64,000 nucleotides of DNA from Mobilitalea torta. GTDB lineage: Bacteria; Bacillota; Clostridia; Lachnospirales; Lachnospiraceae. How positions within the stretch are numbered: position 1 is the first letter of the stretch; each line of letters begins with the position of its first letter. The stretch is from positions 434,001 through 498,000 of the forward strand of contig NZ_JBNPXH010000002.1 of the NCBI RefSeq assembly GCF_050433395.1. The letters are read 5' to 3'. Both the position numbers and the translations under genes were made by a program. Shown piece after piece: positions 1 through 7,901 of this stretch. The notes beneath the pieces were generated by a model. That model saw nothing but the letters and a program-made list of their open reading frames with translations, did not search any database and was not told the DNA's origin.

Positions 1-1068
1 CTGTCCTTTCTCCAGGGAAATTATATCACTCTGACCAATATGAGCGATAAGGATGTTGACCGGATTATCCGCTTTCATCTCTCTCCCATTAATATATCCG
101 TCCAGGCTACCAATCCCGAACTCCGCTGCAGGATGCTGAACAACCGCTTTGCCGGGCGGGCCCTCCAGAAGCTGGACAAGCTGTACGAGGGACATATCGA
201 GATGAACGGCCAGATTGTTCTGTGTAAGAGTGTCAATGACGGTCCTGAGCTGAAACGCTCCATTGAGGATCTTTCCAAATACCTCCCCTTTATGAGGAGC
301 GTCTCCGTCGTGCCTGCCGGGATCACCAAATTCCGCCAGGGATTGTATTCCCTGGGATTATATAATAAGGAAGAAGCCAGGGAGGTCATTGACATGGTGG
401 AAAGCTACCAGCAGGGCTTTTATGAGGCCTTTGGACTTCATTTCATTCATGCAAGCGATGAGTTCTACATCACGGCAGAACGTGAATTCCCCGAGGAGGA
501 ACGATATGACGGTTATATCCAGCTGGAAAACGGCGTGGGTATGATGAGGCTTTTTATCAATGAATTTCATGAGGCTCTGGATCATATTCTGAATTCGGAA
601 GAATACAAAAATCGAAGGACGGATGTCTGCCGGAACATCACGAGTGCCACCGGAAAGCTGGCCTATCCGACGATCTGTGCCTTTGCAAAGGAAATCATGG
701 GCGCTTTTCCTAACATAAAACTTAATGTGGTATGCATCCGGAATGATTTCTTCGGTGAAACCATCACCGTGGCGGGGCTGATCACCGGGCAGGATCTCAT
801 CCGTCAGCTGAAGGAACGAAAGGAAGAAGGCTGTGATCTGGGTGATACCCTCCTCATCCCATCCTCCATGCTCAGAACCGGGGAAAATGTATTTCTCGAT
901 GACATTACTGTAGAAATGGTGGAGCAGGAGCTTGACCTCCGGCTGATTCCCGTAGAGTCCAGCGGACAGGAATATCTCCGTTCCATCCTGGATAAGGACC
1001 ACCGGATGACAAGGAATAACGAAGGCTTCGTATATGTCAAAGCCTACGAAGAAACTCCACCTGTCTGA
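1..1068 (+). CDS. DUF512-domain protein, radical-SAM-like (5' end cut by window)
   Basis: The reading frame is open from base 1, so the start lies outside the window and only about 355 C-terminal residues are seen. The visible part (SPINISVQATNPELR, then SVSVVPAGITKFRQGL) matches the C-terminal part of the DUF512 family, whose full-length members carry an N-terminal PDZ-like and radical-SAM-like region. Any CxxxCxxC cluster motif would be upstream and cannot be checked. The function of this family is not established. The ATG at 40 is internal. A strong hairpin follows the stop codon, so this is probably the last gene of its transcript. It converges on the sugar-transport operon. Confidence 0.85.
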   Translation: MSFLQGNYITLTNMSDKDVDRIIRFHLSPINISVQATNPELRCRMLNNRFAGRALQKLDKLYEGHIEMNGQIVLCKSVNDGPELKRSIEDLSKYLPFMRSVSVVPAGITKFRQGLYSLGLYNKEEAREVIDMVESYQQGFYEAFGLHFIHASDEFYITAEREFPEEERYDGYIQLENGVGMMRLFINEFHEALDHILNSEEYKNRRTDVCRNITSATGKLAYPTICAFAKEIMGAFPNIKLNVVCIRNDFFGETITVAGLITGQDLIRQLKERKEEGCDLGDTLLIPSSMLRTGENVFLDDITVEMVEQELDLRLIPVESSGQEYLRSILDKDHRMTRNNEGFVYVKAYEETPPV

Positions 1069-1079
1069 TATCACAGAGT

Positions 1080-1132
1080 GGCCCCTTCCATTAAGCCTGA
1101 AGTATCACACGCTTAGCTTAATGGAAGGGGCC
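1080..1132 (+). terminator. Strong hairpin terminator between convergent genes
   Basis: Two perfect 17-base arms (1080-1096 and 1116-1132, GGCCCCTTCCATTAAGC and its complement) enclose a 19-base loop. A T-rich stretch ending in TTTTTT follows on the plus strand near 1137-1154. It ends the DUF512 transcript. It may also stop the opposing sugar operon, although no T-run follows on the minus strand. Confidence 0.85.
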
Positions 1133-1157
1133 GATTTATTCTACTATATTTTTTGAA

Positions 1158-2024
1158 TTACTTAATTCCCGAATGTGCCATTGTATTCATTACCTTGCTC
1201 TGCAGCAGAATGAACAGCAGTATATTGGGAAGGAACATAATAAGTGCTCCTGCCGCCGCCATTCCCTGACCGACTACCGTATTGTTGGCATTGATCAGGG
1301 TGCTCATGTAAAATGCCAGGGTTTTCATATTCTCCTGGGAGGTGAACATATTGGAGGTCTCCAGGTTCCCCCATACCTGCTGAAAGGACAAAATGCATAC
1401 AGTAGCAACCGCGGGCTTGATCAGCGGAAGAATAACCTTGGCATATACCTTGAGATTGCTGGCTCCGTCCATGTAGGCGGCCTCCATCAGCTCATTCGGC
1501 ACCTGGTCGATAAACTGCTTTAACAGGAACAAACCGACAGGCATGGCCAGCAAGGGCAGGATATGGGCAAAATAGGTATCCATAATCCCCATCTTATCAA
1601 TAATCAGGTATCGTGGAATCAGCACCGCAGCCGGTACGAACATCATGGACAGGGTATTGGCTTCGAAGATCAGCTTCTTCCCCTTGAACTCCAGCTTGGA
1701 CAGGGCAAAGCCCGCCATGGAGCCGATGATCACCGTCAGCAGCACCACCAGGAAGGTGACCGCCAGGGTGTTAAGCAGATACCTGCTTAACGCCACGGAT
1801 GAGGTCTGCGCTGTCTGGGACAGCTTTGTAAAGTTATCCAAAGTCGGATGAACCGCAAAGAATTTCGGAGGAAAAGCAAACAATTCTCCCAGGGGTTTAA
1901 AGGCATGATTGATGATGTAAACAATCGGCAGCGCCATAAATAATGCCAGGGGCACTAATACGATATAGAATTTTAACTGGCTTTTTTGAAAGCCCTTCGG
2001 ATTAATTGTTATACTTCTCTTCAT
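1158..2024 (-). CDS. Sugar ABC importer inner-membrane permease, MalG type (pair-1 partner in locus A)
   Basis: CUT1-family binding-protein-dependent permease of 288 residues with about six membrane segments. The cytoplasmic EAA loop, which docks the ATPase, is seen at E181-A-A...G187 (EAAYMDGASNLKVY). The start ATG follows GAAGAGG with a short spacer. It is the last gene of the locus A operon, 55 bases after the standard SBP. Its sequence (HAFKPLGELF, LDNF, PLSRY-like ALSRY, C-terminal MNTMAHSGIK) closely follows the locus B permease at 55118-56008 (NAFKPLSEIF, LNNF, PLSRY, IETMATSGVKG). It is therefore probably the partner of the MalF at 9957-10844, displaced to the operon end. The sugar carried is unknown. 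Confidence 0.92.
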   Translation of the reverse strand: MKRSITINPKGFQKSQLKFYIVLVPLALFMALPIVYIINHAFKPLGELFAFPPKFFAVHPTLDNFTKLSQTAQTSSVALSRYLLNTLAVTFLVVLLTVIIGSMAGFALSKLEFKGKKLIFEANTLSMMFVPAAVLIPRYLIIDKMGIMDTYFAHILPLLAMPVGLFLLKQFIDQVPNELMEAAYMDGASNLKVYAKVILPLIKPAVATVCILSFQQVWGNLETSNMFTSQENMKTLAFYMSTLINANNTVVGQGMAAAGALIMFLPNILLFILLQSKVMNTMAHSGIK

Positions 2025-2079
2025 AAGAACCTCTTCCTTCCGGATATACTGAAATAATGAATAATAAATTATTTATTAA

Positions 2080-3549
2080 TTACGGCATATTAGCCAGCCA
2101 CTCATCCTTGAATTCGTTGGCCTTCTGGGTCAAGGTATCCGCCATCTCGGCAGGGGTTACTTCCCTGTTATCCAGCTGGGCCCAGATACCGTTCTCGGTT
2201 GCCCAGGCATCAAACTGGCTCCAGCCGGGTGCTACGGAACCTACTGTAGGAACCACATTGGTCAGTCTCTTATATACTTCCTTGATATCTTCTCTGTCCG
2301 TGAAGGCCGAGACTGCATCCCACACCTTCTGATTGCTGATAACCGGCATACGGCTTACCATGGTAACTCCTGCCGCCTTGTAGCCTTCCAGACGGTTCAG
2401 ACAAGCTTCTTCACCCCAGGAGGTCCACTTCTGAAGCTCCCATGCCTCTCTCGGATGCTCTGTTGTTGAAGAAATCACACCATAATCCACGATAGCCATC
2501 TGTCTTCCGGAAGGCCCCGCAGGCTGGGGATAGTATAAGAAATCACAGCCGGACTGCGCCTTTACGGCATCCTCAAAGTAAGCAATGGTCCAGGTCCAGT
2601 CAAAATGCATTGCACTTCTTCCGAATCCGGGAGGCCATGCGCCTTCATCGCCAAGCCATTTCAGCTTATCTTCCGGGGACTCCCACTCACAGATATCCCT
2701 GTCAATAAAATCGTATTTGAGATTCAAGCCGTCAATCCAGGACTGACCAAAATTATAATTGCTTCCGTCCCAGCCTCTCATGGATTCATTATCCGTATAC
2801 TGGGCGGGAAAATAATCCGCATAGTTGGGATTGGAGGTTCCAAAGTTAAAATCCTCGGGATGGGAGATTCTGGCCGCAATATCTTTGAATTGATCCAGGG
2901 TCCAGTCATAGGACGGAAGGGGCTCGTTATACTTCTCAAACAAAGTCTTGTTTAAGAACACCAGATAAGGGAACATAACGACGGGCATGCTGTACAGCCT
3001 GCCGTTAATTCTGGCATTTTCCACCATGGAGGGATAAACATCCTTGGCATCCGGGTCCTTTTCAAAAAATTCTGTTACATCCATGGCCCACTGATTGGAA
3101 ATAGCGTCGGTTACCGAGAAGGTCCAGAACACGTCCGGCAGGGTGCCGGTTGCCGCCATGGTGGTAAGTCCGTCATTCCAGGCCGCCTGGTCGATGGTTA
3201 CAAATTCCACCTTGATGTTGGGATACGCCTTCATGAATGCTTCAATCTGTTTGTCCTTCGCTTCGGTTTCCCCTTTTTCCCCAAGACCCCAGCAGGCATA
3301 GGTGAGAGTGATATTCTCGGTTGTCATAGGCCCCAGCAGGGAATCTGCATCTGCATTGGCATCCGCATTGGTATCCGTGTCTGTTTTGGCATCGGCATCT
3401 GCATCCTTATCCTTCGTGCCGCTTCCCTGGTCTGTTGCTTTTGTAACATCTGGATTTCCGCCGCCCGTGCTCTTTTCCTGGCAGGCGGTGAGGGTTGACA
3501 GTATTAATACCATAATCATTAATACCGACAATAGTTTTTTCGCCTTCAT
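2080..3549 (-). CDS. Extracellular sugar-binding lipoprotein, standard SBP of locus A
   Basis: Family 1 solute-binding protein of 489 residues. The signal peptide ends in a lipobox with Cys23 (STLTAC), so the protein is membrane-anchored on the outside. Residues about 30-70 form a low-complexity Asp/Ala/Thr/Lys linker. The binding domain begins near NITLTYACWG and continues with the usual family pattern (AYPNIKVEF, MAATGTLPDVFW, LYSMPV). The ribosome site is AGAGGAGG upstream of the ATG. It sits between two MalG permeases in the operon and most likely serves the pair-2 permeases at 3642-5574. The ligand cannot be told from sequence, but the context suggests oligosaccharides from GH43/GH2 substrates. 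Confidence 0.93.
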   Translation of the reverse strand: MKAKKLLSVLMIMVLILSTLTACQEKSTGGGNPDVTKATDQGSGTKDKDADADAKTDTDTNADANADADSLLGPMTTENITLTYACWGLGEKGETEAKDKQIEAFMKAYPNIKVEFVTIDQAAWNDGLTTMAATGTLPDVFWTFSVTDAISNQWAMDVTEFFEKDPDAKDVYPSMVENARINGRLYSMPVVMFPYLVFLNKTLFEKYNEPLPSYDWTLDQFKDIAARISHPEDFNFGTSNPNYADYFPAQYTDNESMRGWDGSNYNFGQSWIDGLNLKYDFIDRDICEWESPEDKLKWLGDEGAWPPGFGRSAMHFDWTWTIAYFEDAVKAQSGCDFLYYPQPAGPSGRQMAIVDYGVISSTTEHPREAWELQKWTSWGEEACLNRLEGYKAAGVTMVSRMPVISNQKVWDAVSAFTDREDIKEVYKRLTNVVPTVGSVAPGWSQFDAWATENGIWAQLDNREVTPAEMADTLTQKANEFKDEWLANMP

Positions 3550-3595
3550 ACAAAATCCTCCTCTTATAATGATTTAAAAGCTTTCCCTATGTGAT

Positions 3596-3626
3596 CTTAA
3601 GGGCCGCTGCTTCCCGGCTCCTTAAG
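3596..3626 (-). other. Intercistronic stem-loop before the standard SBP
   Basis: In the 92-base gap between the MalG and SBP genes, CTTAAGGGCCG (3596-3606) pairs with CGGCTCCTTAAG up to 3626, with one bulged base. No T-run follows on the minus strand, so it is not a classic terminator. It is placed where an mRNA processing or stabilising hairpin could raise SBP output over that of the permeases; that role is inferred. Confidence 0.5.
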
Positions 3627-3641
3627 TCTAAGGCATTCCTG

Positions 3642-4607
3642 TTACTCCCCGGTAATACCGGTTCTGTCGATCCCTTCCACGAAGTATTTCTGCAATACAA
3701 AATACATCAGCAAAAGGGGTGATATGGTAACCACCGTAGCGGCCATCTTGATGGCTTCGTTGGCGACGGAGTCGCCCATTACGGAAGCCCCCCATCCGGC
3801 TACCATCTGCACATGCTGCTTGTAGCTGATGTCAAAATTCTGCAGCTCCAGCAGCATGGTCCTTACCACGCCGGTATCCGTGGCGCTGGTAATCCCCATA
3901 TACAGGGCGGTAAAATAGGTATCATTCCAATACCATACAAAGGAAAATAAAAAGCATATGATAAAAGCCGGGACCGCCAGCGGCACCGCTATCCCAAGGA
4001 AGATCCTCGCCTCGGAAGCGCCGTCCACCCTGGCCGCTTCATCCAGGGAGATGGGGGTCTGCTTAAAAAACTGCATAAAGATCAGAACAAATATGGCGCT
4101 CCTGGTTCCCTGTCCCAATAGTGCGGGATAAATCAGGGTTTTCATGGTGCCGATCATATGGTAATCCGAGAACATGGTGTATCTTGGCACCATCAGCACA
4201 TAGGGCGGCAGGATAAAGGTGATGAGAATCAGACCGAGAATCAGTTTTTTAAAGGGAACCTCGTACCTTGCCAGCCCGTATCCCGTCAGCGCGCATACCG
4301 CTGTCTGGGCCAGGGAAGGAAGAAGGGCGCTTAATACTGTGTTCCAGATGGTCTTATCCACCTTCATTACTTCAAAGGCATCCTTATAATTCTTTAAGGT
4401 GACCGAGGTGGGAATCCATTTTACCGACGCATCCAGGAGGTCAGGCAAGGACATGAGACTTTTTACAATCATCTCAAGGATCGGATACAGATACACGAAC
4501 CCCATTGCAACCAGTATGATGTATACTCCTGCCATATATAACAGGCCCCTTTTGCCGGTGCGTCCGATGAGCTTTGCCTTGACTTTATGTAACCGGGCGT
4601 AATTCAT
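3642..4607 (-). CDS. Sugar ABC importer permease, MalG type (pair 2, locus A)
   Basis: CUT1 permease of 321 residues, about six membrane segments. The ATPase-docking EAA loop is at E190-A-A...G197 (DEAARVDGASEARIF). The ATG is preceded by CAGGAGAATGAT. It lies 58 bases after the MalF at 4666-5574 and just before the standard SBP. The C-terminus (YFVLQKYFVEGIDRTGITGE) resembles the locus B permease at 48369-49370 (YFGAQKWLVENLENSGLVG), which identifies the two as counterparts. Confidence 0.92.
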   Translation of the reverse strand: MNYARLHKVKAKLIGRTGKRGLLYMAGVYIILVAMGFVYLYPILEMIVKSLMSLPDLLDASVKWIPTSVTLKNYKDAFEVMKVDKTIWNTVLSALLPSLAQTAVCALTGYGLARYEVPFKKLILGLILITFILPPYVLMVPRYTMFSDYHMIGTMKTLIYPALLGQGTRSAIFVLIFMQFFKQTPISLDEAARVDGASEARIFLGIAVPLAVPAFIICFLFSFVWYWNDTYFTALYMGITSATDTGVVRTMLLELQNFDISYKQHVQMVAGWGASVMGDSVANEAIKMAATVVTISPLLLMYFVLQKYFVEGIDRTGITGE

Positions 4608-4665
4608 ATCATTCTCCTGCCTTTCCTTCAGCGGATATCACTCCTCCGCATCTGCTTTTTCCAAA

Positions 4666-5574
4666 CTAATTTTTCCTTCTCATTACTCCTGCATGTATCT
4701 CCCTGCTCTTAGGCTCCCGCCCGAACAGCAGATAGCATACCAGGAGCAGAAGGCCGATGCCCAGGGAATAGATCCAGGCGGCTGCGGAGGCTACCCCGAA
4801 GCCCCTCTTGGTGGCATCCAGCATACTTTCCCGAATCCACAGAATTACTGTGTTAATCTCCGAGGTAGCCAGGAATACAATAATATAAATGGCATTGATC
4901 AGGATCATTCCCCGGATGGAAGGCAGCACGATCTTCCAGAAGGACACCCAGGAAGAGGCTCCGTCAATGGAGGACGCTTCATACAGGCATTGGTCGATTT
5001 TCTGCAGACCCGACAGGAAGATCAGAATCGGCACCCCGGAATACCACAGGATCAGAATCAGCTCGCTGAATAATGTGGACACCGGCTCCACCAGGAAGTA
5101 AGGTAGCTTGCTATTAATAAAATCATAGATCCCATACTGCTCTATTAAGGGTATGGTGGATGCTCCCTGGCTCATGAGCATATTCATGACCGGCCCGCTC
5201 ACTACCACGATGGGCAGAAAGAACAGGGTTCGGAACATCCCCCTCAGCTTAATCTTTTCATTCAGCAGCAGTGCCAGCACCAGGGAGAATACAAGGATTA
5301 AGGGAAGCTGCATTACGATGTTTTTAAAAAATGCCGCCAGCCTCTCCAGAAAATACGGATCCTTGGAAACAAAGTATTTAAAATTCTCCATCCCCACAAA
5401 GATGACTACCCTGCCCTTGCCGGTAAATGCCACTTTGCTGAAGCTGAATAATACGGACTGGACCAGCGGATACAAAAAGAAGATGAGAAACCCTGCAATC
5501 CAGGGGGTCACAAATAAGAGACCCGTTAATTTCTGCTTATTGAAAACTGTGAATACCTTTTTTCTCTTTTTCAT
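4666..5574 (-). CDS. Sugar ABC importer permease, MalF type (pair 2, locus A)
   Basis: CUT1 permease of 302 residues. An in-frame ATG exists at 5604, but the start at 5574 (MKKRKKVF) has GGAAAGAGG four bases upstream and removes an unlikely polar leader, so it is preferred. The EAA loop reads EASSIDGASSW, a slight variant. Six or so membrane segments follow a short basic N-terminus. It is separated from the DUF5696 gene by 143 bases holding no gene; the only structure I see there is a short GTACC/GGTAC hairpin. It pairs with the MalG at 3642-4607. The locus B counterpart is 49360-50265. Confidence 0.92.
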   Translation of the reverse strand: MKKRKKVFTVFNKQKLTGLLFVTPWIAGFLIFFLYPLVQSVLFSFSKVAFTGKGRVVIFVGMENFKYFVSKDPYFLERLAAFFKNIVMQLPLILVFSLVLALLLNEKIKLRGMFRTLFFLPIVVVSGPVMNMLMSQGASTIPLIEQYGIYDFINSKLPYFLVEPVSTLFSELILILWYSGVPILIFLSGLQKIDQCLYEASSIDGASSWVSFWKIVLPSIRGMILINAIYIIVFLATSEINTVILWIRESMLDATKRGFGVASAAAWIYSLGIGLLLLVCYLLFGREPKSREIHAGVMRRKN

Positions 5575-5717
5575 ACAGCCTCTTTCCTGATACCTTATTA
5601 TCAATAGATGCCCTGCTTACAATCCATATCTGTGTCGACCAAAGGAAGTCCGCCCAACTCAGTGAGTGTACCTCCCGGTACGCAGTGCCGTCAGCATGGC
5701 CGCTTTCCGACATCCCA

Positions 5718-7901
5718 TCATCGCTCCTGCGGGATTACCTGGAAGCTCATGGCTTCGACGGTAACCGCTCCGCTCCGATAATCGGAAGCCGAATAATTAA
5801 TCAGAAGCTCCACTCCATTGTCATATTCCACAGAGACCACGCTGTCCGTCAGCCAGGCATGTTTCCTGATTCCCACGCCCTCCACAAGCCGCAGTACGGA
5901 GCCGATCCGGTTATAATAATCCGTAACCATGGGTTCCAGCACCTCATACTCCGAGGTGTAGATATAATCGGAATTGGTATTCCTCAGCTTCTCCGGAGAT
6001 TCCCCAGTAAGGAGAAAGTCAGGATACGCGCCGTACTCCAGCATTTTCAGAAAATACTCCGTCTCATTGGCTTTAAAATTGCTGCATTCGGCCCAATAAG
6101 GGAGATAACCCCTTAATACTATGGGCAGGAAGGGAACCTCCTTGCTGATATAACTGTAGTTGGAGGTGGAAAGAGGCAGGTCGTAGTACTGGCTGGTATA
6201 TTTCCAGAGATACTCATAGGGATTCTCCATGGAGATCTGAAAATCCCCCAGCGCCTCCATTGTCTCCTCATACATCCGGGCCGTGTCCCCTCTAGAATAA
6301 ATCTTCCCGCCGGAGTAAAAAGAAAATAGGGTGTCAGGCACCGAGGCAAGTGCTATCGCGCTTATGTTCCCGGTTTTGTACCGACCTGCCCACTTTTTCG
6401 CAAGGCTTAAGGTCTTCCCCGGCGTCAGGTAATACATATAGGGGAATACTCCGGCATTGGTGGGCTTTTCTACCAGCATCTGGTTGATCCCCTTTACAAT
6501 GTCCCTGGCCGTATTGTAAAACCGCTTTGGATTGGCCTGAAGGAAATCCTGCTGCAATACCAGACGGATCTCCTGCTCCTCCAGCTTTGCCGCAAGCGCA
6601 TCCAACTCCTTCCGGCTGCCCAGCTTTCCTTCCAGCTTGAAATTGCCGCTGCCGTAATTTAAGGAGATGCCTTTGGACTGCCATCCCGTATAAACAGGCT
6701 GGATATCCGTAATCCCTTTCTCCCGCAGCTTGTCAATGATCTCTTCCATCTTAGAAACTGTGGTCATGGGTACTACCCGGTTAAAGATAAACCATTTTTT
6801 CGTATCCGCTCCGAAGAAATCCAGCTTAATGCGGAATTGGTCTTCCTGCTTTCTTAAGTCTCCCCGCTGAACCAGGTATTGCTGATACCGCCGGGCCAGC
6901 CCGGTATAATCCGCTTCATTCCCGTTTACCAGCTTGTAGCTTACGGAAAGGTCCCTCATGTAGGGATTTTTCTCAAAGGCAGGGACGCCGGAAGAGGCCG
7001 CCGTCTGCATGGTATAGACCTCCCGGTAATTATATTTGGCGGTGACCCAGTTATAATCCGTGGTTACGCCATTGGGATAGGCCAGGATATCCGCATTGTA
7101 CTGCCCTTCCTCGATAATTCCCAGAAAGCCCTGCTTCTCTCCCGTATAGGCCATGCCGAATACCGGTACGGTAATCCTCTTCGGTTCCTTCACAAAGAGG
7201 CCGTTAAAATAATTGTTATTGGATGTCTCCGTTCCCACATTGGGCCCGTATATTTTCTTGGAATAGGGGGTCTTGAATTTTCCGTGGTTATCCTCCAGGC
7301 TGATGATTGCCCCGGAGCCTTCCGGGATCAGCAGGTAGCCCTCCTTCTCCGCCTTTTTGGTGGCCCCGAACATGGGATAGAGGTATACCGCCGCCAGCAT
7401 GTAATTTTCCCCCTCCCGGATGCTCTCCTGCTTCACGGAAGCGAGGAAGCCATCCTCCTTCAGCCTTACCTGAAGGCCGATGCTAAAATCATAGGAGGGA
7501 AAACGGATGTCCGCATCGAAGCCGTCCTCATAGCTGGTGATTACCTTCTCGGCTTTTCCCTTCACCAGATCCACCCGTTCCGGCATGGCACCCTTGCCGG
7601 TGCACAGCTCAACGGAGATTCCGGAGCTTAAGAAGCCCTTCCAGGAATCATTGGAGCTTTCATCTTCTATCACGGATTCATAGACATAGCCTGTTTTCCG
7701 GTCGGTGAGAGTGATACCCAGGGTTTCCTCATCCAGGTTCATGATGTAATTCTGATTTTCAAAGGTGTTCCTGCTCTCCTTCTTTGGGGAGGAAGTATCC
7801 GCCGATGCCGCAGCCATGCCTCCTGCCGCAAGAGCCGCGGCGGCAAGAACCGCCAGCAGGCCTCGTGCCATATGGCACCGGAAGTTTTTTCTATCTGCCA
7901 C
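5718..7901 (-). CDS. DUF5696-domain exported protein (locus A copy)
   Basis: 727 residues with an N-terminal signal or anchor (MARGLLAVLAAAALAAGG) and no lipobox. It starts with GTG, nine bases after GGAGG, and overlaps the end of the NHL-YIP1 gene by 11 bases. It is homologous to the locus B protein at 50278-52920: both have a beta-rich N-terminal half (LLIPEGSGAII; LVPDGAGALF) and a C-terminal half with alternating strands and helices (TDIQPVYTGWQSKG; NLVLKYTGFFNGG). That half looks like a (beta/alpha)8 barrel and recalls glycoside hydrolases, but I cannot name catalytic residues. The function is unknown. Constant linkage to sugar ABC genes suggests a role outside the membrane in glycan capture or processing. 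Confidence 0.85.
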   Translation of the reverse strand: MADRKNFRCHMARGLLAVLAAAALAAGGMAAASADTSSPKKESRNTFENQNYIMNLDEETLGITLTDRKTGYVYESVIEDESSNDSWKGFLSSGISVELCTGKGAMPERVDLVKGKAEKVITSYEDGFDADIRFPSYDFSIGLQVRLKEDGFLASVKQESIREGENYMLAAVYLYPMFGATKKAEKEGYLLIPEGSGAIISLEDNHGKFKTPYSKKIYGPNVGTETSNNNYFNGLFVKEPKRITVPVFGMAYTGEKQGFLGIIEEGQYNADILAYPNGVTTDYNWVTAKYNYREVYTMQTAASSGVPAFEKNPYMRDLSVSYKLVNGNEADYTGLARRYQQYLVQRGDLRKQEDQFRIKLDFFGADTKKWFIFNRVVPMTTVSKMEEIIDKLREKGITDIQPVYTGWQSKGISLNYGSGNFKLEGKLGSRKELDALAAKLEEQEIRLVLQQDFLQANPKRFYNTARDIVKGINQMLVEKPTNAGVFPYMYYLTPGKTLSLAKKWAGRYKTGNISAIALASVPDTLFSFYSGGKIYSRGDTARMYEETMEALGDFQISMENPYEYLWKYTSQYYDLPLSTSNYSYISKEVPFLPIVLRGYLPYWAECSNFKANETEYFLKMLEYGAYPDFLLTGESPEKLRNTNSDYIYTSEYEVLEPMVTDYYNRIGSVLRLVEGVGIRKHAWLTDSVVSVEYDNGVELLINYSASDYRSGAVTVEAMSFQVIPQER

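Noticed and set aside
5575..5717. Possible promoter or small gene between DUF5696 and the pair-2 MalF
   Set aside because: Neither a -10/-35 pair nor a start with ribosome site other than that of MalF could be supported.
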